Shown here one piece after another: positions 37,008 to 48,128 of a DNA stretch of 64,000 nt. The translations under genes and the position numbers were made by a program. Below the pieces are notes generated by a model. It saw only the letters and a program-made list of their open reading frames with translations, made no database searches and was not told the DNA's origin. The stretch comes from Dryas octopetala (Eukaryota > Streptophyta > Magnoliopsida > Rosales > Rosaceae), in contig OY992839.1 of assembly GCA_963921425.1 (NCBI GenBank), forward strand, positions 16,786,910 to 16,850,909, given 5' to 3'. Every line of letters starts with the position of its first letter. Position 1 is the stretch's first letter.

Positions 37008-39315
37008 TGTTGTATGTTTTCCTAGAGCAATTATAATAAACCTTTTTAACAACTCTAGGTTAACTCGCAAGTGCACGAATCGCTAAGTAGCAAAGCTTAC
37101 AAATACGAGGTCGATCCCACAGGGAATTGTACTAGCGTACGATTACTAACTCAATTAAATTCAATTAACCCAACTCTGACTCACACACGCAAATGGGGGT
37201 TTTGATTGGTTTTAAGGCTAAACTAAACAAACAGAGAAATAATCAAACTTTAAAATGATAACTGAAAGATTCAGATAAAACAATAATAAAGAAACACTAG
37301 GAGTCAGAATCCACCACTAGCATACCATTCACTCTACTATGGATATTAACAATCAATAGATAAACATGTTCACAAAGTTCGTCTACTAAAAGGTTTGGCT
37401 AGTCACTTTTAGCAATTACTCCCCTTACTGTGCATAAACTAAGAGCTTCTTGGGCCTTCCTTAGCCAGTTAACTTGCATGTTCCCTAGTTCTAAGCTAAG
37501 GCAGCTGTTACCCATGCAAGAGTCGTTACGATCTGTGAGAGTGACAAACACATAGCGCATGGCTCCAAATTAATGTACTATATGTCATCTATGATCTCTT
37601 TTCTCATGAATATTATCTTAGGATACCCACTTGTTGCCTATTGAAACTATCATCCTTTCGAGCTTATTTAGTTTCACAACATATATCTAGATGCATGCAA
37701 CCTAAGGTGATCAGTCAAAGATGCGAAACAAATAGATTCAATTTAAACAGAGATCCAAGATTTGTCAACATATAAACAATCAAAATATTAATAATCCATA
37801 GTAAAAGTGAACAGCAATGCTAGGGCTTCATCCTAGCCCTAGCCCAATATTCAGCTACACATAATTAAATTCACAAATAAATAATGCATGATTAACATAA
37901 TGAAAATAAAAGAAAGGGAGAGAGATCAAGCCGGGGCAGCAAGGTGGAGGTGCGGCTGCAATGGTGGTGCGTAATGGGGCTGCTCGGCCTTGGGCTCCAC
38001 GGCGAGGAGGCTGAGGTGCTCGGCAAGGTGGCAGCAAGGTGGTGATGGCGTGGCTGCTGGAGGTGGCTGCGGCTTGGTGGCGCAACTTGGTGGTGGTGGC
38101 TGCGGCTTCACTTGATCCTCCTTCTTCAGTTCAGCACAAAATAAAAGAAAGCACACAAGAAAATGTGGCTGCTAGATTCGGCCACAAAAGAAAAGAAGAA
38201 GAATAAAAAGGAAGGGAGAGAAGGTGGCTGCGGCACAAGAAAAATAAAGAAAGAGATGGTGGCTGCTAGGGTTTGCTTCAGAAAAATAAAAGAAAGAGAA
38301 GGAGGCTAGCTAGAGTTTCTGAAAATTAAAGAGGAACAAAGAGAACAGAACGGAACCCTCTCCTTGAGTTATAAAGATGTATTTATAGAGGAGAGTGGGG
38401 CTGAGATTTCTCTTTCTCTTCAATGTGGGATAAGTGCATTCCTTGCACACCAAGGCTTATAATTTTCGGCCAAGCATGGGCCTTGGGCTGATTTGGGCTC
38501 TTTTTGGGCGTAACTCCTTTTTCAGCTCGCGGAACTGCTGCACTACCTCCACTAAAATGGCCATATCTTGAGCTAGAAAACTCGGAATTGAAATCCGTAA
38601 AATTCCCTGCGAAGCTAACATCCGTATCTTTCCAACCATATATGGCATGCTACCTGATTCGTTCTGTAGAAATACAGAATCACTGTCGAAATTTAGTGTC
38701 TAGTTTCCAGGGTTTTGACTTTTTCTTCAACTAGGACTCCTTGTGATCTTTGACTGAATCTTGTGAGATTTTTCTTGAGCATGAAGAATTCCTTTCATTT
38801 GGGCCTTGGATCAGCTAAGTGGGTGCGAATTCCTTGGGCTTGCGGACTCTTGGATAAAACAACTTGGGCTTCCACCATTTGGGCTAGCAATAGGCGTATG
38901 GCCTTGGTCCTTTGGGCTAGGGTTATGTGCATGGCCCATAGTGCATGGCCCATAGTGCATGGGCTGCATGGGTGGTCCATGTCATGAGATGATGTGGCAC
39001 GGTTGACCATTGACTTTGACCTTTGACTTTGACCAAAAGTCAACCTTGACCAAAAAGATTCCCCAAAAGATTCTGTCTAAGATTCCTCAAAGATTCCTTC
39101 CAGATTCCAGATCCTTCTAGAAGATTCCCTCAAGATTCTTTTTCTCATTTTTTCCATTTTTAGCTCAAAATAGCTTCATTTAGCTTCTTTCTCCATCATT
39201 GCTTCATTTAACCTGCAAAACACTAAAACAAACTAACAAGACCTAAAATATCGAGTTCTTGCACTCTAGGTTAGGGAATTAATATCATAAAATGATGCAA
39301 ATTGGACACTCAACA
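37008..39315 (-). mobile_element. Solo LTR, type E
   Basis: A 2308-bp minus-strand LTR reading TGTTGAGTGTCC from 39315 and ending ATACAACA at 37008, with target duplications GTAGG at 37003-37007 and 39316-39320. It shares the U5 motif and the 140-bp module (38510-38660) with the other LTRs but has its own middle section, rich in GGC/GCT triplets (37935-38105). Proline- and alanine-rich ORFs there are compositional. Confidence 0.92.
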
Positions 39316-39320
39316 GTAGG

Positions 39321-39855
39321 GTGCAAGCATGTGTAGGAATCCTGTACGTCCGCGCATATTGTTTCTTTGTAAGCTCACGATCTCCGCCTTAGATTATTTT
39401 GATCAAAGAGTGAGTGTTGCCCAAGTTTGGTTGTGATTTAGTGTAACCATGTTCATGGAAAGTCTGTGCACCCATTCTTTCTTATAAATACCAGCCATGT
39501 CCTCCTTTCATCCGCACAATTCAAATGCACCCGTCCCAAGAGAGACTCTCTCTCCTTTCTTCATTTTTCTTTCTTCTTCAATCTTGTTTTTGAAATATTT
39601 TGAGTTCTACAGCTCCAATTCACGATCCGTTTTCACGTACGCGATTGTCGCGACGAGCCCTTCAATTCTAGTAGTGTGAAGGCTAGATTTCAGTGAATTT
39701 TTAAGAAAGTCATTTTCACACTCCATAGATAAATTCTTGATCCCTGTCGAAGTTTTGCCGAAATTTTGTTTGATTAATCTCTTTCTAATTAGACTATTTT
39801 AATCTTGTTAGTTAGCAAGTCTAGTAGTACCGAGACTCTACCCGTGGGAGGTCTG
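39321..39855 (+). mobile_element. Relic of a Tekay-like LTR
   Basis: From about 39480 this is clearly related to the Tekay LTR at 2172-2545: TATAAATA, CT-rich leader, CTTCAATTCTAGTAGTGTGA and AGCAAGTCTAGTAGTACCGA occur in the same order. It is much diverged and ends at GTGGGAGGTCT. It is an old, truncated copy. Confidence 0.7.
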
Positions 39856-39861
39856 AAAGCG

Positions 39862-39890
39862 ATCAGAGTGGCGCAGCGGAAGCATGATGG
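39862..39890 (+). tRNA. tRNA-iMet 5' half (partial, pseudogene)
   Basis: 29 nt match the 5' half of plant initiator methionine tRNA: ATCAGAGTGGCGCAGCGGAA and then GC, followed by ATGATGG where the gene has GTGGTGG. Similarity stops in the anticodon stem and no 3' half follows, so it is not a functional tRNA. It lies at the broken end of a Tekay-like LTR, a lineage that uses this tRNA as primer. The tRNA sequence is recalled from general knowledge. Confidence 0.65.
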
Positions 39891-40587
39891 TGTTGTGCGA
39901 GCAAAGTTGCTGTTCAAGGGCAAATTGGTCATTTCACATTTTTAATGTAAAATGGTCAATCGAGTAAGCATTGTGACTAAAATTAAGTTGGATTATCCTA
40001 TTATTGTATTATGAGAATGGTAATGATGCAATGAGAGAATTAGGTCTAGTTGAATTGTCTGATTATTTGACTTGTCTAAATTGCCTATTTATTTGATTAG
40101 GACTTGGTAGGTCCTAGGGTTGGATCAGAAGGATGAAATTGATTTTGATAATGATAATGATGATTATGCCTGATAAAGGATTAATTAGATTATTATGTGA
40201 ATTGTTTATATTGAGGCATCTGGAGATTTATTAGGCATTCGATTGTTGTATTAAATTATTAGTATCATTATTGTTGGATTCTGATGATTTATCAAATATT
40301 GGTTTATATCTAATTAAATATATTTGAGGATTTGAGATTCTTGTTGCTTTTATTCACTCATACAAGCTCTACTGAGCTTACCGGGTTTGTGTTTAACTCG
40401 GTGCACCATAGATAATGGTGTAGTATGGTTTTGGTTTTGTTGGATAAGCATGTGGGGGATGCAGAAAGGAAGAGGACAAGGTTGTTGGCCACTCTGATTT
40501 GTATTTTTGAAATAAATGTATTTTCATTAATGAATGAATTTTGAAATGAATTTTTATACATAATGAATTTTCATTAATGAATGAATT
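39891..40587. other. AT-rich relic, LTR-like, no gene
   Basis: No ORF of note. The wording near 40356-40405 (CTACTGAGCTTACCGGG) and AT-rich repeats of TTCATTAATGAATGAAT near 40525-40587 resemble a decayed LTR 3' portion, but no ends are defined. Confidence 0.4.
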
Positions 40588-41768
40588 TTTAGTGCAATTT
40601 GAAAAAATTGGACTAAGTATACACCGAAATGACGTTTTCGTGCGTTCTTAACACCAAATGTAGTTCAATAGATCTAGAACGCTAATCCTAATATGAGAAA
40701 GTGCTTCCCCATTTCTTTCTTGCCAAATGGGCATGTTATGGAGCAATTAGAACAAAATTGGAGCAAGTATGCACCGAAATGAGAGTTTTCGTGCGTTCTT
40801 AGTACCAAATGTGGTTTAATAGGTATAAAACGCTAATCTTAACATGAAAAAGTGCTTCCCCAGGTCTTTCTTGCCAAACCGTGAATGTTTTAGTGCAATT
40901 TGAATGAAATTGGACCAAGTATGCACCAAAATGACGTTTTCAGACGTTAATAATACCAAATGTGGTTCAATAGGTATAGAACACTAATTCTAACATGAGA
41001 AAGTGTTTCCCGATGTCCTTCTAGCCAACCAGGAACGTTTTGGTACAATTTGGACAAAATTGGACAACTTATGCACCGAAATGACGTTTTTGCGCTTTCT
41101 TAACTCGAAATATAGTTCAATAAGTCTAGAACAATAATCCTAACATGAGAAAGTGATTCCTCATGTCTTTATTCCCAAATGGGCACTTTTGGTTCAATTT
41201 GGACGAAATTGGAGCAAGTATATACCGAATTGACGTTTAGTGTGTTCGTAACACCAAATGTAGTTCAATTGGTCTAGAACTTTCATCGTAATATGAGAAA
41301 GTGGTTCCTCATAACTTTCTTGCCAACCGAAAATGTTTTGGTGCAATTTGGACGAAATTGGACCAAGTATGCACCAGGATAACGTTTTTGTGTGTTCACA
41401 ACTCCAAATGTGGTTCAATAGGTGTAGAATGCTAATTCTAACATGAGAGAGTGCTTCCCCATGTCTTTCTTTCAAACCGGGAACATTTTAGTTCAATTTG
41501 GACAAAATTCGACCAGGAATGCACCGAAATGACGTTTTCGTGCGTTCTTAAAACCAAATGTTGTTCAATAGATCTAGCACGCTAATCCTAACTTGAAAAA
41601 GGGCTTCCCAATTTCTTTATTGCCAAATGGGAATATTTTAGTGCAATTTGGACGAAATTGGACCAAGTATGGACCGAAACGACGTTTTTGTGCATTCTTA
41701 ACTCCAAATGTGGTTCAATAAGTCTAGAATGAAAATCCTAATTTGAGAAAGTGTTTCCCTATGTCTTT
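40588..41768 (+). repeat. 150-bp satellite array, block 3
   Basis: About eight monomers in the same orientation as block 1, with the TCAATAG landmark at 40665, 40816, 40967, 41117, 41265, 41415, 41565 and 41715. More diverged than block 1. Interrupted at 41768 by element F. Confidence 0.92.
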
Positions 41769-43841
41769 TGATGAGTGTGCATTTTGCATCACTTTGTGAT
41801 ACTAATTCCTTAACCCAAAGTGTTAAAACTCGATATTTTGTGTTTGTTGTCTTGTTTTTGTGTTTTCAGGTCAAATGAAGAAGAAATAGGAAAAATGAGC
41901 GAATGGAGCCGTTTTGGGACATTTCCTGGTCAAACTAGGAAAACGGGTCAATTCCTGGTCAAACAGGAAAAGAGCTGAAATCCAAGTCAAATGAGGATTC
42001 CTAATGACACGAGGAAACATCAAGCACAGAACCATCACTATCGAGCCAGAAATGAGAAATCCTAATTAGAGCAGGAATTTCTGGTTGAACTAGGAAACCT
42101 AACCATACTATGAAAAGGAGTACTAATGACACTAGGAGACTCCAGAGCAATATGGTCATTACGAGAAGTTAAAATGGACAAGGAATCCTTCATCTACAAG
42201 AAATCCTAATTGGACTAGCAAAGGTTGGTCAAAGTCAACTCTATCAAGTCAAGGTTCCAGAAGCTTCTAGAAGATAGTAGACATCCATGGAATCAAATGG
42301 AGGGAAGAAATAAATTCGAATCCAAAGGGAAATGAGGGGCGAAATTGGAAGTCAAAGTCAATGGTCAAGAGTCAACTATGACATGTCATCAAGTCAAATG
42401 GGCCATGAGCCTATGTGAATGTTGATTGCAAGGTGGCAGCCCATGCATGCATGCGTATGCCATGCAAGCCAGTCGCCAACCTTAGCAGCCCAAGAAGCCA
42501 ATCACCCCAAGTCCAAGTGGCAGCTCATGTGCACATGTGTGAGTCACTTAAGCCCAATGCACATGCCCATGCCGCACACCTTAGGATAAGAAACCCTAGC
42601 CTTGCCGCACACCCTAAAGCCTTGCCTCACAAGGATTTCTCCCTTACCTCTATATATACATCCTATTCTCTCATAATTTAGGGTTCCCATATTTTTACAC
42701 TTTCAGAATTTTAGAGAGAGAGAGAGAGAGACCGAAAGGTAGAAAGAGAGAGAGAGGTTGATTGGCGTGGAAGCTTGAGGGAGAAAAGGAGTCCAGCCTT
42801 GTGCCGCAAGCCCTAGCTCACCTTGCCGGGGGTTCTTCTAGCTTGATAGGTGTCTCCTTCATCTCCTCTTCTTGCCGCAGCCACCCTAGTGATGTTTCCT
42901 TTGGTTTTCAATTTTCTTTTCTTCTAGAATTCTTATTTTCCATTAGTTTGTGTTTCTGAATTTATCTTAATTATGGATTAGGAGTTTATTTATATTTTTC
43001 AGATTTTCTTTTATGTTTTAATTATGTAATTTATTATTCTATCTGCATGTTAGTTGTAGGTTGATTTTCAAATATTTCATGCTTTAACAAATCATTTATC
43101 CGTCTCTTGTTGAATGAATTTGATGTTTGCATGTATTAAATTCTCAATCTCTGATTGAATCCGTCACTATTTATTTGCATCCTCTGACTGGCCACCTTAG
43201 GATAATTGCATCTAGTTTATTTGTTACGTTTAGCTGTGGACTAATCAAATACACTAAATCACAAGTCACAAGGGAATAAAGGATTATTCTTGATAATGGT
43301 TTTGTAGGACCTTTATAAGGAAATAATAAAAGCTTGTATGTTGTGCATGTTTGACGTTCTCATAGATCTTAATGAATCTTGCATGGATAACAGTTGCCTT
43401 AAGTTCGCTTAGGGAACATGTAAGTTAACTTGTTAGGGGATGCCTAAGAAGCTCTTAATTTATGCCTTAGGAGAACAATTGCGAGAAAGTAACTAATCAA
43501 ATCTTTTTAGGAGTGAAAATTTGGTACATTGTGTTTGAATTGATTTTTCATTAGCCTTGGATGGTTAGAGTATGCATATCTGATTTGATGACTGAAAACT
43601 TAACATTGCAAGATAGGGTAATGGGTGCGTGTGTGTGGTGATGTGTGCGTGTGTTTCCATCTTTCCTAAACACCCTGTTTAGTTATTCTATTGATTAATT
43701 GACTTGATTTGTTGTGTATTGACCATTCCCTATGGGATCAACCTCGTGCTTGTACGCTTTGCTACTGATGCGATTCGTCCACTTGCGAGTATACTTAGAA
43801 TAGAATATGTATTTTATTTTTTTCTAAGAAAACAATCAATA
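41769..43841 (+). repeat. 5' LTR of decayed gag-pro element F
   Basis: A 2073-bp type A LTR from TGATGAGTGTGC, with a degraded end (AATCAATA instead of CATCAACA). The U5 motif has decayed to GGGATCAACC (43735-43744). It inserted in the satellite after TCTTT (41764-41768). The divergence shows it is older than its relatives. Confidence 0.82.
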
Positions 43842-43847
43842 AGTTTT

Positions 43848-43865
43848 TGGCGCTGTTGCCGAGGA
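43848..43865 (+). promoter_or_regulatory. Degraded primer binding site, tRNA-Asp (element F)
   Basis: TGGCGCTGTTGCCGAGGA, two transitions from the perfect tRNA-Asp match, consistent with age. Confidence 0.82.
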
Positions 43866-44026
43866 ATGGTGTCTAAATATCAATGAATTGATTTAATTAG
43901 TCATTAGAATTAGGTTATATTAGTTAGTTTTTATTTTTGGTTAGTTTTTAGTTTTTAATAAATGTCATGCCTTTATAAGCATTCTTTCTACTGATTTTGT
44001 GTTTGCTCTTGATTAGGTGTTGTTTT

Positions 44027-44446
44027 ATGAACCCTGAAGTTATTGTAAGGTTAGAGAGGCTTAAAGACGAACCGTTAGGAAATTTACACATCAGCCCTCT
44101 ACATAGTGCATCTGGTTCGAGTAGTGAGGACATTAGGAGCGTCGAAATGGCTGAAGCAAATGAGAATGTGCCGCAGCCCTTGAGTCACTTTTCAGCACCC
44201 TCGCTGCCCACACAACCGTCTTGCATCCGTTATGTGACAATAGCTACTGATTTTGAGATCAAGAGTGGTCAAATTCACTTGTTGTCGAGTTATCATGGTT
44301 TGAATGGAGAGGATCCGATCCACTTCCTAAAGGAATTTTCTGGGGTATGTGAAGCCGCACAATTGAGGGGATTGAATACCGATCAGTATCGTTTGAGGAT
44401 GTTCCCTTTCGCGCTAAAAGACAAGGCAAAGAGATGGTTGTATTCG
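44027..44446 (+). pseudogene. Gag-pro of element F, exon-like piece 1 (Gag N-terminus)
   Basis: 140 codons from ATG at 44027, closely similar to the N-terminus of the intact Gag-Pro at 48129. It includes the Gag core with FLKEFSG and ends at KRWLYS, where the solo LTR at 44447 splits the frame. It continues at 56471 with LPSGS, so the two halves join exactly across the ATTCG duplication. A polypyrimidine-AG lies just before the ATG. Confidence 0.9.
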
Positions 44447-45441
44447 TGTTGCTCCTTTTTGTACAACTTGTTTTACTTAGAATTTAGAAACGAATACCAA
44501 GTTGTAGCTCGCAAGTATACGAATCGCTCATGTAAGCATAGCGTATAAGTACGAGGTCGATCCCACGAGGAATAGGTAAATACACATCAAACCAATTCAA
44601 CTTACCAATTAGAATCACCAAACACACACACACGGCAGGGGGGGTTTGTAGATTGTTAAACTCACACACACCACATACACACACACACACACAATTGCAA
44701 TGCTAAGAATTCAGAATCCACACCAATTGATGGAAATACAACCAAGCAATTCAAGATAATGCATAAATGTAATAAAGTTCATCTACTAAAAGGTTTGGCT
44801 AGTCACTTTTAGCAATTACTCCCCTTACTGTGCATAAACTAAGAGCTTCTTGGGCCTTCCTTAGCCAGTTAACTTGCATGTTCCCTAGTTCTAAGCTAAG
44901 GCAGCTGTTACCCATGCAAGAGTCGTTACGATCTGTGAGAGTGACAAACACATAGCGCATGGCTCTAAATTAATGTACTGTATGTCATCTATGATCCCTT
45001 TTCTCATGGGTATTATCTTAGGATACCCACTTGTTGCCTACTGAAACTATCATCCTTTCGAGCTTGTTTAGTTTCACAACATAAATCTAGATGCATGCAA
45101 CCTAAGCTGATCAGTCAAAGATGCAAAACAAATAGAGTCAATTTAAATAGAGATCAAGGATTTACTACATGCATCAAATTAAATCACAAGTGTCACCATT
45201 GCATAACTCACAATTAAAGTTTCATCATCCAACGTAGCAAAGCAATAAAAAACTCAAAACATAATAATAAAGAAAATAAAAGATCTAGCTTCCATTATAA
45301 TAATTAAATCCACAATGAAAGCAAGAACAAGCTAATCAACTAAAGAAAAAGAAGAAAATCAAAAGAAAAACAAAGAACATCACAAGAGGGTGGCAGCGGC
45401 ACAAGAGAGAAGAAGAGGAGAGACATAGCAGCAAGGAGGCT
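44447..45441 (-). mobile_element. Solo LTR (type D, minus), left part
   Basis: Starts TGTTGCTCC (the LTR end in minus orientation) after ATTCG (44442-44446). It resumes at 55088 after the nested gag-pro element and ends at 56465. Solo because no internal region is present. It split element F's gag. Confidence 0.92.
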
Positions 45442-47945
45442 TGATGAGTGTGCATTTTGCATCACTTTATGATACTAATTCCTTAACCTAGAGTGTTAGA
45501 ACTCGCTATTTTGTGTTTCTTGTATTGTTTTTGTGTTTTCAGGTCAAATGAAGCAGAAATGAGAAAAAGAAGCAAATGGAGCCATTTTGGGACATTTCCT
45601 GGTCAAACCAGGAAAACGAGTGAAATCCTGGTCAAATCAGGAAAAGTGCAGAAATCCTAGTCAAATGAGGATTCCTAGTCACACTAGGAAACATCAAGTC
45701 CAGAACCATCATTGCGGAGCCAGAAATGTGAAATCCTGATTCAAACAGGAATTCCTGGTCGAACTAGGAAACCTAACCCAACTAGAGAAAGGAGTCCTAG
45801 TGACACTAGGAGACCCCAGGGGCAATATGGTCATTACGAGAAGTCGAAATGGATAAGGAATCTCTCATTTTCAAGAAATCCTAGTTGCACCAGGAAATGT
45901 TTTTCAAGGTTTCAGAAGCTTCCAGAAGGTGGTGGAAATCCATGGAAATGAATGGAGGGAAGAAATGAATTTGAATTCAAATGGAAATGAGGGGCAAAAT
46001 GGGAAGTCAAAAGTGGAGGGCCCATGGGCCCTAGGGATGCCGAACCAAGTGGGCCATGCATGCACATGCATGGGCCCAAACCCTAGCAGCCCAAAAGCCA
46101 CACGCAAGGAGGAAGATGGCAGCCCATGCATGCGCATGCATGCCATGCAAACCCTAGCAAGACAAGGGGCCATGCGCAAGCCCAAGGTGGAAGCCCATGG
46201 AGTGAAACCCTAGCCCATCTTGTGCAAGCTACTGAAGCCCAACATGGAAGCCCAACATGCAAGCCCAAAGCCCAAGACTACCAGCCCAAACACCAAGGAA
46301 GGACCCTAGCTAGGCTAGGCGTGAGCCACTCAAGCCCAAAAGGGAGCAGCCCATCACGCCAAGGCCTGATCAGCTAGCCCTAGCTGAAGCCGCAAGGCAC
46401 TAGGAGAGCAAACCCTAGCCAGCCACAACTTGCTCTTCCTTGCCTCTCAAGGAAGGCTTTTCCTATTTAAATCCCCTCATTCAGACTTTGAGGAAACATT
46501 ATTTTCTCTCCTCCTCCAGCCGAAATCACTCTCTCTCTCCCTCTTAGTTTTATTTTGCTGTTTTAGGGTTTTAGTTTCAGACTTTTATTCTTGTAAGGTG
46601 AGCCGAATTCAGAGAGAGGTTTAGGAAGAGGGTGGCGTGACAAGTGAGAGGGAAGGACCACCTGCTGCCGCAAGCCCAAGCTCACCTTGCCGTGAGCCAA
46701 TTGCTTGTGCTAGGTGCCTCCTCCTTCTTCTCTCCTTGCCGCAGCCCCCATTTGTTGCACCTCTGATTTTTGTTTTCCTTTTCCTTCTAGTATCTATTCT
46801 TATTGTTGGATCATGTTACTGATTTTATTTAATTAATTTGCTGGTTTTATTTAGTTGTCTTTTTATTTCTTTATTAGCTTTGGTTCTGATTTTAGTTAAT
46901 TGTTTATGTTTATGCAATTTAATTTATGTGATCTCATTTAATTGTGTAGTTGTTCTAGTTGCTTTATGTTTCTGATTTTTAATTAGTGCATGCGTTTAAT
47001 CTTGTGTGTCTTGCGTTTCTGATTTCATTTAGTTTATGCTTCTAAGTTTGTTTAATTTGTGTTTCTGATTTCCGTTAACAATCATGAATTGGGATTTCAT
47101 TTATTTGTTGTTGTTTTGTTTCTTTTATTTGTTTTATTTAATTATGTAGGTTAGTTATTCTATCTTGCATGTTAGTTGTAGGTCGATTAATGGATTCGTA
47201 TGCTTTAACAAATCGTTTATCCGTCTCTTGGTCTGTTAGTTTGATGTTTGCGCATATTAAATTTCCACTATCTATTAGAACCCCCGTCACTAGTTGTTTG
47301 CATCCTTTGACTGGCCACCTTAGGGTAATTGCATCTAGTTTATCTGTTAGGTTTAGCTGTGAAATAGTCAAAGACACTAAACCACAAGTAACAAGGGAAT
47401 AAGGGATTATTCTTGGTAGTGGGGTTGGGCGACCTCTATAAGGAAATAGTCAAAGCTTATATGTTGTGCATGTTTGACGTTCTCATAAAACTTAATGACT
47501 CCTGCATGGGTAACAGCTGCCCTAGCTTGAACTAGGGAACATGTAGGTTAACTAGCTAATGAAGGCCCAAGAAGCTCTTAGTTTATGCATTAGGAGAACA
47601 ATGGCGAGAAAGTAACTAGCCAAACCTTTTTAGCTGTCAAACTTTAATATGTTGTGTTCAAATTAACTGTCATTAGCCTTGGATGGTTATTGCATGCTTA
47701 TCTGATTTGAAACTGAAAATTAACATTGCAAGATAAGAATATAGTGTGTGTGCGTGTGTTTCCATCTTTCAAAACCCCCCATTTAGTTATTCTAGTGATT
47801 AATTGCATTGATTTGTTGTTTATTAACCATTCCCTGTGGGATCGACCTCGTGCTTGTACGCTTTGCTACTAATGCGATTCGTGCACTTGCGAGTAAACTT
47901 AGAATGAGGTAATTGTTTATTTTATTCTAAGAAAACACATAAACA
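45442..47945 (+). repeat. 5' LTR of the gag-pro element
   Basis: 2504 bp, TGATGAGTGTGC to CATAAACA. The TATA-like TATTTAAAT is at 46464-46472. Compared with the 3' LTR it has about 100 bp more near 46015-46118 and lacks two short segments (about 14 bp near 46189 and 16 bp near 47754), each bounded by short direct repeats. Confidence 0.9.
47838..47847 (+). promoter_or_regulatory. U5 motif resembling tRNA-Asp T-arm complement
   Basis: GGGATCGACC, about 100 bp before the LTR end, is conserved in all LTR types here (for example 54975-54984). It differs at one base from GGGATCGAAC, the complement of the tRNA-Asp T-arm GTTCGATCCC. A second tRNA contact in addition to the PBS is a hypothesis. Confidence 0.4.
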
Positions 47946-47951
47946 AGTTTT

Positions 47952-47969
47952 TGGCGCCGTTGCCGGGGA
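47952..47969 (+). promoter_or_regulatory. Primer binding site, tRNA-Asp (gag-pro element)
   Basis: TGGCGCCGTTGCCGGGGA, a perfect 18-base complement of the tRNA-Asp 3' end, 6 bases after the 5' LTR. Confidence 0.93.
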
Positions 47970-48128
47970 ATGGTGTCTAATATCAATGAATTGGTTTAAT
48001 TAGTCATTAGAATTAGGTTATATTAGTTAGATTTCAGTTTTTGCTAATTTTTAGTTTTTAATAAATGCCATGCCTTTATATGCATTCTTTCTACTGATTG
48101 TGTGTTTTCTCTTGATTAGGTGTGTTTT

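Noticed and set aside
37855..38156. Proline- and alanine-rich ORFs as a host protein
   Set aside because: They lie in the GGC/GCT-rich leader part of a solo LTR; overlapping frames look equally protein-like, which shows composition rather than coding.
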